Of a DNA stretch of 10,289 bases, positions 5,772 through 10,289 are shown one piece after another. Origin of the DNA: Thermoleophilia bacterium (GTDB taxonomy: Bacteria > Actinomycetota > Thermoleophilia > Gaiellales > Gaiellaceae); the NCBI GenBank assembly GCA_025934335.1, contig JAICYG010000092.1:1-10289 (forward strand). Direction: 5' to 3'. A program made the position numbers and the translations under genes. The first letter of the stretch is position 1. Each line of letters begins with the position of its first letter. The notes beneath the pieces were generated by a model. It was not told the origin of the DNA. It did not search any database and was given only the letters and a program-made list of their open reading frames with translations.

Positions 5772-6140
5772 TCAGGACGCCTTCTTGAGCCCGAAGCGGG
5801 CGGCAAGACGCTCGAAGTCGCGCTCGTAGAAGAGCTTGATCCGGACGTCGGGGTAGAGCTGCCTCAGCTTCCTCAGCTTGCGGTTCTTGCGCGTGACGAG
5901 CGACTGCTTCATCACCGTCACCTCGAGGTAGAGATCCTGCTCCGGCAGGTAGAAGTCGGGCGCGAACGCCTCGGTCACGCGCCCCTCCTCGTCGCGCTCG
6001 AGCACGAAGGTCGTCGGCTCGTACAGCCACGGAATCCCGTACCAGTCGAGGATCTTCGCGTACTCGAGCTCGGCGGGGTTGGCGAAGCGCGGCGGCTCCG
6101 AACCGCAATATGCCTGGAAATCAGGCGTTTCCGGCAGCAC
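5772..6140 (-). CDS. PD-(D/E)XK nuclease-fold-like protein upstream of hpt
   Basis: A 122-residue protein with the layout of small PD-(D/E)XK-fold proteins: an N-terminal helix with PAELEYAKILDWYGI (22-36, acidic residues at 24 and 26), WLYEPTTFVLE (38-48), then PDFYLPEQDLYLEV (61-74) holding the motif Asp62 and Glu73. The motif lysine is replaced by Thr75 (EVT); K78 or the basic run TRKNRKLRKLR (83-93) could substitute or bind nucleic acid. The end is YPDVRIKLFYERDF. GTG 6140 is chosen because TACCCT lies 7 bases upstream, matching another leaderless start in this window. The stop touches the hpt coding region, so the two are one transcript. The fold assignment is reasonable; nuclease activity and any link to purine salvage are unproven. 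Confidence 0.7.
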   Translation of the reverse strand: MLPETPDFQAYCGSEPPRFANPAELEYAKILDWYGIPWLYEPTTFVLERDEEGRVTEAFAPDFYLPEQDLYLEVTVMKQSLVTRKNRKLRKLRQLYPDVRIKLFYERDFERLAARFGLKKAS

Positions 6141-6147
6141 TATCCGC

Positions 6148-6153
6148 AGGGTA
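6148..6153 (-). promoter_or_regulatory. -10 TACCCT, leaderless promoter for the PD-(D/E)XK-hpt unit
   Basis: TACCCT, 7 bases, then GTG 6140. The same hexamer with the same spacing precedes ATG 10024, which supports both. A TTAGGC 16 bases further upstream is at best a weak -35. Confidence 0.55.
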
Positions 6154-6172
6154 GCAATGCCCCCGGATGGCC

Positions 6173-6178
6173 TAAGAT
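6173..6178 (+). promoter_or_regulatory. -10 TAAGAT, promoter for the cDPG operon
   Basis: TAAGAT lies 10 bases before TTG 6189, placing transcription start within a few bases of the start codon. Only 48 bases separate the two divergent start codons (6140 and 6189), so the -35 region of this promoter falls on the divergent -10 at 6148-6153. No recognisable -35 sequence is present. Confidence 0.5.
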
Positions 6179-6188
6179 CACGAGACCC

Positions 6189-6980
6189 TTGGCCTCGACC
6201 ATCGCTCACCTCTCGGACCTCCACTGCGGCGACCCGCATTTCGTCCCCGATCTGATGGAAAGAGCGATTGCCGAGATCAACGACCTGAAACCCGACATCG
6301 TCGTGTGCTCCGGCGATCTCACGACCTTCGGGCTCAAGGAGGAGTTCGCCGACGCGAAGCGCTACCTGGACGGGATTGACTGCGACGCGCTCGTCGTCGT
6401 GCCGGGGAACCACGACTCGCGGAACGTCGGCTACCTGCACTTCGAGCAACTGGTCGGCGAGCGCAGCTCGGTCGTGCGCCGCAGCGGCATCTCGGTCGTC
6501 GCGGTCGACTCGACGGAGCCGGACCTCGACCACGGCCAGATCGGCCGCGGGCGCTACGGGTGGATCGAGGAGCAGTTCGCGGCGGCGGAGGCGCGCCTGA
6601 ACGTGTTCGTGCTGCACCACCACCTGCTGCCCGTACCGGGCACCGGCCGCGAGCGAAACGTCGTCTACGACGCGGGCGACGCGATCGAGTGCCTGCAGCG
6701 CGCCGGCGTCCATCTCGTCCTCTCCGGGCACAAGCACGTGCCGTACGCGTGGAAGCTCGAGAACCTCTTCGTCGTCAGCACCGGCACGGTGTCGACGCTG
6801 CGACTCCGCGGCAACACGCGCCCCTGTTACAACGTCGTCGACGTCGAGGGGACGCACGTCACGGTGTGGCGGCGCTACCCGTTCCACGGACAGGAGCGCA
6901 TCATCCAGTTCGATATCGCGACCGGCGAGTACGAGAAATACACCGGCCGGATCGAGAGCGAGGTGACGGCGCGGCGGTGA
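6189..6980 (+). CDS. Calcineurin-like metallophosphoesterase (CpdA/Icc type)
   Basis: A 263-residue soluble protein of the class III cyclic-nucleotide phosphodiesterase type. All five metallophosphoesterase blocks are intact: DLH (D10, H12), SGD (D43), GNHD (N75, H76), the histidine run HHH (143-145) and SGHKH (H181, H183), so a two-metal phosphoester hydrolase is expected. Substrates in the family vary widely (cAMP, nucleotides, lipids, phosphoproteins). Start TTG 6189 puts the first beta strand (STIAHLSDLH) at the N-terminus and follows a TAAGAT -10; no ATG fits this frame. The stop overlaps the GTG of the cDPG synthetase gene (GTGA, 6977-6980), which places it first in that operon. By context it could hydrolyse cDPG or 2,3-diphosphoglycerate; this is inference. 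Confidence 0.88.
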   Translation: MASTIAHLSDLHCGDPHFVPDLMERAIAEINDLKPDIVVCSGDLTTFGLKEEFADAKRYLDGIDCDALVVVPGNHDSRNVGYLHFEQLVGERSSVVRRSGISVVAVDSTEPDLDHGQIGRGRYGWIEEQFAAAEARLNVFVLHHHLLPVPGTGRERNVVYDAGDAIECLQRAGVHLVLSGHKHVPYAWKLENLFVVSTGTVSTLRLRGNTRPCYNVVDVEGTHVTVWRRYPFHGQERIIQFDIATGEYEKYTGRIESEVTARR

Positions 6981-8089
6981 GCTCGCTCAGGAACGTGAGG
7001 GCGGTGGCGCTGATCGACGGCGAGCACTACGCGCCGGTGGTGCGGGACGCGCTCGCTGCGCTGCCGTACGAGTGGGAGGGGGCGATCCTCGTCGGCGGCA
7101 CCGAAAAGCTGCGCGAGGGCGCCGACTACGGGGTGCCTCTCGTCGAGGGCTTCGGCGACGCCCAGATCGTCGTCGACCTGTCGGACGAGCCGGTGCTCGG
7201 GCCGCGCGAGCGCTTCGAGTGGGCCTCCCGGGCGCTCGCCGCCGGCCTCGCCTACGTCGGGGCGGACTTCCGCTTCGACCCGCCCGAGCTCGAGCCGTTC
7301 GAGCTGCCGTCGGTGTCGGTGATCGGCACCGGCAAGCGCGTCGGCAAGACGGCCGTGACGACGCACCTCGCCCGCCTGCTCGCCCGCGACCGGAGCGTGG
7401 TGGTCGTCGCGATGGGACGCGGCGGCCCGCCGGAGCCCGAGCTCGTCGAGACGCCCCCGAGTGTCGAGGACCTCGTCGCCCTGTCGCGTTTGGGACGCCA
7501 CGCGGCGTCCGACCATCTCGAGATCGCGGCGCTCGCCGGTGTTCCCACGATCGGCTGCCGCCGCGCCGGCGGAGGGCTCGCGGGCGGGGTCACCGTCTCG
7601 AACGTCGTCGAGGGTGCACGGCTCGCAGCCGAGCTGCGCCCCGACGTCGTCCTCTTCGACGGCAGCGGCGCCGCGATCCCGCCCGTCGCCACCTCGCGTC
7701 GCCTCCTCGTCACAGGCGTCGCCGAGCGCGACCCGTATCTCGACACGTACCGGCGCCTGATCTCCGACCTCGTGCTCGAGCGGCCGCGCCTGCGACTCGC
7801 GCCCACGGCCCCGCTCTCGGGCCGCGTCGCGGTCTTCACGGCGGGCGCCACCGACGTCTCGCACCTCGACGCCGACGTGGTTTGCGTGTCCGCGCAGCTC
7901 GCAGACCGAGCAGCGCTGAGGCGTGACCTCGTCGACGCCGACACGTATCTGGTCGAGGTGAAGGCCGCCGGCATCGACGTGGTCGCCGCGCACGCGCTCG
8001 AGCGGGGCATCGAGGTCGTGCTCGCCGCGAACGAGATCGTCGGCGTCCCCGACGACGTGCTCCTCGACCTGGTGCCGGTCGCCGCGTGA
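6977..8089 (+). CDS. cpgS: Cyclic 2,3-diphosphoglycerate synthetase (cPGS family)
   Basis: This enzyme closes 2,3-diphosphoglycerate with ATP to cyclic 2,3-diphosphoglycerate (cDPG). The 370-residue product opens with VALIDGEHYAPVV (10-22) and LVGGTEKL (38-45), which I recognise from this family. It then has a P-loop, GTGKRVGKTA (117-126), and VAMGRGGPPEPELV (144-157), followed by RPDVVLFDGSGAAIPPV (221-237), the core of a P-loop NTPase. It is shorter than the methanogen enzyme as I remember it (about 460). GTG 6977 overlaps the preceding stop and GTG 8086 of the next gene overlaps its own stop, so three genes are coupled. The following 2-phosphoglycerate kinase makes its substrate, which strongly supports the call. 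Cytosolic; no membrane segments seen. Confidence 0.88.
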   Translation: MSSLRNVRAVALIDGEHYAPVVRDALAALPYEWEGAILVGGTEKLREGADYGVPLVEGFGDAQIVVDLSDEPVLGPRERFEWASRALAAGLAYVGADFRFDPPELEPFELPSVSVIGTGKRVGKTAVTTHLARLLARDRSVVVVAMGRGGPPEPELVETPPSVEDLVALSRLGRHAASDHLEIAALAGVPTIGCRRAGGGLAGGVTVSNVVEGARLAAELRPDVVLFDGSGAAIPPVATSRRLLVTGVAERDPYLDTYRRLISDLVLERPRLRLAPTAPLSGRVAVFTAGATDVSHLDADVVCVSAQLADRAALRRDLVDADTYLVEVKAAGIDVVAAHALERGIEVVLAANEIVGVPDDVLLDLVPVAA

Positions 8090-8994
8090 CCTCGCAGCCG
8101 CGCCGGCGCGACCCGCTGCCGCTCGGCGGCGAGGGGCTCCCGTACTCGAAGGGGCTGACGGCGCAGGCGCTGATCGCGACCGGCGTGCCGGCCGACGAGG
8201 CCTACCAGCTCGCGCGCAGGGTGGAGCTCGACCTGGCGGAGGCGGGCGAGCCGGCGGTGTCGCTCGACCGGCTCGAGGTGCTCGCGGCCGAGGTGCTCGG
8301 CGCCGCCGAGGGCGAGCGCGCCGTGACGCGGCTCCGGCAGCTCGCCGAGGTGCAGGAGCTCGACGTCCCGATCATCGTCCTGATCGGCGGCTCGACCGGC
8401 ACCGGCAAGTCGACGGTCGCCGTCGAGGTCGCACACCGGCTCGGCATCAACCGCGTCGCCTCGACCGACTTCATCCGCCAGACGATGCGCGCGTTCTTCT
8501 CGCCGGAATTCATGCCGACGATCCATTACTCGAGCTTCGAGGCCGGACAGGCGCTCGACGAGGAGGTGACCGGCGACCCGACGATCGTCGGCTTCGTCGA
8601 TCAGTGCCGTCACGTGTGCGTGGGCGTCGACGCCGCGTTGCGCCGGGCGCTGACCGAGGGCTGGTCGATGGTGCTCGAAGGCGTGCACCTCGTGCCCGGC
8701 CTCGTGCCCCGCGAGCTGGAGGGGGCGCTCGTCGTCCACGTCGTGCTCGAGATCGTCGACGAGCAGGCGCATCGCCTGCACTTCCACTTCCGCGACGGCG
8801 CTACCGGTGGTTCGCGTGCGATGGCGAAGTACATCGATCGATTCGAGGACATCCGGCGGATCCAGACGTACGTGTGTAGCCGGGCGCGCCGGGAAGCGGT
8901 GCCGGTGGTCGAGAATGCGAACGTGGAGCGGGCGATCGACGCCGTCATGGGGCTCGTGATGGACGCGGCGGGGCGCGTGCGGGAGCCGGCGTGA
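8086..8994 (+). CDS. pgk2: 2-phosphoglycerate kinase
   Basis: It phosphorylates 2-phosphoglycerate with ATP to 2,3-diphosphoglycerate, the first step towards cDPG. The 302-residue protein has an N-terminal ATP-cone-like region (LPYSKGLTAQALIATGV, 17-33, then DEAYQLARRVE), a Walker A loop GGSTGTGKST (101-110) followed by a helix, STDFIRQTMR (126-135), and LEGVHLVPG (197-205). The C-terminus has HRLHFHFR (229-236) and a helix around DRFEDIRRIQTY. This order is that of archaeal 2-phosphoglycerate kinase (known from Methanothermus). Start GTG 8086 and stop 8992-8994 both form GTGA overlaps with neighbours. Its position between the synthetase and a GlpX-like gene ties it to glycolytic intermediates. 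A general zeta-toxin-like or uridine-kinase-like kinase is the alternative, made unlikely by the N-terminal region and context. Confidence 0.9.
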   Translation: MTSQPRRRDPLPLGGEGLPYSKGLTAQALIATGVPADEAYQLARRVELDLAEAGEPAVSLDRLEVLAAEVLGAAEGERAVTRLRQLAEVQELDVPIIVLIGGSTGTGKSTVAVEVAHRLGINRVASTDFIRQTMRAFFSPEFMPTIHYSSFEAGQALDEEVTGDPTIVGFVDQCRHVCVGVDAALRRALTEGWSMVLEGVHLVPGLVPRELEGALVVHVVLEIVDEQAHRLHFHFRDGATGGSRAMAKYIDRFEDIRRIQTYVCSRARREAVPVVENANVERAIDAVMGLVMDAAGRVREPA

Positions 8995-9998
8995 CGCAGC
9001 TCGAGGACGCGGAGCAGTCGGCGCTCCCCGAGGCGCAGCGGCCGCAGTGCCAGTGCGAGTCGTTCGCGCGCGTGACGGAGCGTGCGGCCCTCGCGGGCGC
9101 GCGCTGGCTCGGGCGTGCCGACAAGGAGGCGGCGGAGGAGGCGGCGTTCTCCGGCGCGCGGGTCGCGCTCGAGCGGATGCCGATCAGCGGCCGGGTCGTC
9201 ATCGGCGCGGCGGAGGACCACGACCAGCTCGCGGCCGGCACGGCGATCGGGGCCGGGGGCGAGGAGTACGATCTCGCGCTCGACCCGCTGGAGGGGCGCG
9301 CGGTCGTCGCCCGCGGCGGCACGAACGCCATCTCGATGATCGCGGCCGCGCCGCGCGGCTCGATGCCGTCGCTGCCCGACATGTACATGCGCAAGATGGC
9401 CGTCGGGCCCAGGGCGCGCGGGTTGATCGACCTGACGCGGCCGGCGGGCGACAACGTCCGCGCGATCGCCGACGCGTACGGCCGCATGGTCAACGACATC
9501 ACCGCGATCGTGCTCGACCGGCCGCGGCACCACGACCTGATCGAGGAGATCCGCGCCGCCGGCGCCCGGATCAAGCTGATCCAGGACGGTGACGTCACCG
9601 CTTCGATCAGCGCCGCCGTTCGCGGCACGAACGATCACCTCGCGATCGGCATCGGCGGCACGCGGCAAGCGGTGCTCGCTGCCGCCGCCCTCCGCTGCCT
9701 CGGCGGCGAGCTGCAGGCGCAGCTCTGGCCCACGCGGCGCGCCGAGATCGAGGAGGCGCGCACGCACGGCATCGCGGACACGGAACGGGTCTTCACGATC
9801 GACGACCTCGCGCCGCAGGAGGTGATCGTCGCCGCGACGGGCGTCTCGAACGGCGACCTGCTGCGCGGCGTCCGCTTCCTGGCCGACTCGGCGCGGACGC
9901 ACTCGCTCGTCATGTGCACCCGCTGCAACTGGGTGCGCTTCGTCGACGGCATCCACTTCTTCGCCCGGGACCGCCGCGAAGAGGTCAGGCTCTCCTAG
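8991..9998 (+). CDS. glpX: GlpX-type (class II) fructose-1,6-bisphosphatase homologue with altered active site
   Basis: GlpX removes the 1-phosphate of fructose 1,6-bisphosphate in gluconeogenesis. This 335-residue protein aligns along the whole family: SFARVTERAALAGARWLGRADK (24-45), DLALDPLEG (94-102), NAISMIA, MYMRKMAVGP (131-140), IDLTRP, VLDRPRHHDLI, RIKLIQDGDV (193-202), GIGG (220-223), ALRCLGGELQ and AATGVSNGDLL. Aligned by eye to E. coli GlpX, the ligands D85 and E88 (here D98, E101) and K29 (K45) are kept. D33 is E49, E57 is A73, D61 is H77 and E213 is Q226. An N-terminal extension of about 20 residues includes CQC (20-22), and CTRC occurs near the C-terminus (309-312). GTG 8991 overlaps the kinase stop, and it is the last gene of the operon. 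Homology is certain; fructose bisphosphatase activity is doubtful. Confidence 0.9.
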   Translation: MTQLEDAEQSALPEAQRPQCQCESFARVTERAALAGARWLGRADKEAAEEAAFSGARVALERMPISGRVVIGAAEDHDQLAAGTAIGAGGEEYDLALDPLEGRAVVARGGTNAISMIAAAPRGSMPSLPDMYMRKMAVGPRARGLIDLTRPAGDNVRAIADAYGRMVNDITAIVLDRPRHHDLIEEIRAAGARIKLIQDGDVTASISAAVRGTNDHLAIGIGGTRQAVLAAAALRCLGGELQAQLWPTRRAEIEEARTHGIADTERVFTIDDLAPQEVIVAATGVSNGDLLRGVRFLADSARTHSLVMCTRCNWVRFVDGIHFFARDRREEVRLS

Positions 9999-10010
9999 CC
10001 GCTTAGCCGC

Positions 10011-10016
10011 TACCCT
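10011..10016 (+). promoter_or_regulatory. -10 TACCCT, leaderless promoter of the DUF59 gene
   Basis: TACCCT, 7 bases, then ATG 10024, identical in hexamer and spacing to 6148-6153. It lies 12 bases after the stop of the GlpX-like gene, so the DUF59 gene can start a separate transcript. No -35 is recognisable. Confidence 0.55.
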
Positions 10017-10023
10017 TGCCGGT

Positions 10024-10289
10024 ATGCCCAGCAGGGAAGACGTCGTCGAGGCGCTGCGCGAGGTTGAGGACCCGGAGCTCGGGATGGACATCGTCGAGCT
10101 CGGGCTCTTCTATGACGCCGAGGTCGAGGGCCCGAAGGTCAAGGTGCACTACACGCTGACGTCGATGGGCTGCCCGGCGGGGGCGATGATCCAGGAGGAC
10201 ATCGAGCGGGTGCTGCGGCAGATCCCCGGGGTCGAGGACGTGGAGAGCGAGCTGACGTTCGACCCACCGTGGACGCCCGACAAGATGTC
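10024..10289 (+). CDS. MIP18/DUF59 (SufT/PaaD-like) iron-sulfur assembly protein, 3'-truncated
   Basis: The first 88 residues of a MIP18-family protein are present; the window ends in the frame. Members (SufT, the PaaD/PaaJ domain, the N-terminal domain of ApbC/Mrp) help to build or deliver Fe-S clusters. Marks are VEALREVEDPELG (8-20), DIVELGLFYDAEV (22-34), VHYTLTSMGCPAG (41-53) with the conserved Cys50, and LRQIPGVEDVE followed by the family's PPWTPDKM. Stand-alone members are about 100 residues, so only a short end should be missing; a fused C-terminal domain cannot be excluded. The ATG is placed by the leaderless promoter. Only 25 bases separate it from the preceding stop. Confidence 0.88.
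   Translation, partial: MPSREDVVEALREVEDPELGMDIVELGLFYDAEVEGPKVKVHYTLTSMGCPAGAMIQEDIERVLRQIPGVEDVESELTFDPPWTPDKM

Noticed and set aside
5676..6188. 5' extension of the metallophosphoesterase frame
   Set aside because: The frame is open, but the extension is antisense to the PD-(D/E)XK gene and hpt and crosses the divergent promoter region; the family N-terminus begins at about 6189.
9996..10011. Tandem 8-bp repeat TAGCCGCTTAGCCGCT
   Set aside because: Two short copies that include a stop codon and touch the next -10; likely chance, with no further copies seen.
8610..10091. 493-codon open frame on the minus strand
   Set aside because: It is antisense to the 2PGK and GlpX-like genes, low in complexity (RR, AA, DD, RAD runs), and has no recognisable motif.
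1..10289. tRNA or rRNA genes, CRISPR arrays, insertion sequences, att sites
   Set aside because: No repeat-spacer pattern, no transposase or integrase motif, no terminal repeats, and no tRNA-like cloverleaf noticed by eye.

Overview
The window is about 10.3 kb of very GC-rich bacterial DNA with densely packed genes. Strong G/C third positions, GTG and TTG starts, repeated 4-base GTGA stop/start overlaps, and several starts lying 6-7 bases after a TANNNT -10 hexamer (leaderless transcripts) point to an actinobacterium. A deep lineage such as Thermoleophilia is my best guess because System I cytochrome c maturation genes (CcmF) are present; this is inference from sequence style, not a phylogeny.

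Layout. (a) Bases 1-3236, plus strand: the 3' part of ccmF, a CcmI-like membrane protein coupled to it by a TTGA overlap, and a secreted coiled-coil M23 peptidase of the EnvC/PcsB type, closed by a strong hairpin. (b) Bases 3240-6153, minus strand: a 53-residue hydrophobic protein, an unrecognised 80-residue protein with its own good promoter and palindrome, an NRAMP-family Mn/Fe transporter (mntH) with a DtxR/IdeR-like box over its -10, and a two-gene unit of a PD-(D/E)XK-like protein and a divergent hypoxanthine phosphoribosyltransferase that ends in a long hairpin. (c) Bases 6173-9998, plus strand: a four-gene operon joined throughout by GTGA overlaps: metallophosphoesterase, cyclic 2,3-diphosphoglycerate synthetase, 2-phosphoglycerate kinase, and a GlpX-type fructose-1,6-bisphosphatase homologue. 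(d) From 10011: a leaderless MIP18/DUF59 iron-sulfur assembly gene running off the window.

The most interesting part is the operon in (c). Two neighbouring enzymes make up the pathway 2-phosphoglycerate -> 2,3-diphosphoglycerate -> cyclic 2,3-diphosphoglycerate (cDPG), a solute and phosphate store known from thermophilic methanogens. They are flanked by two phosphoesterase-fold proteins. The last, GlpX-like, has lost four of the residues that bind metal or act in catalysis in E. coli GlpX, so it may no longer be an ordinary fructose bisphosphatase. The first, a metallophosphoesterase with all its metal ligands, is a candidate for opening or dephosphorylating the product. Together this looks like a bacterial cDPG synthesis-and-turnover module tied to lower glycolysis and gluconeogenesis.
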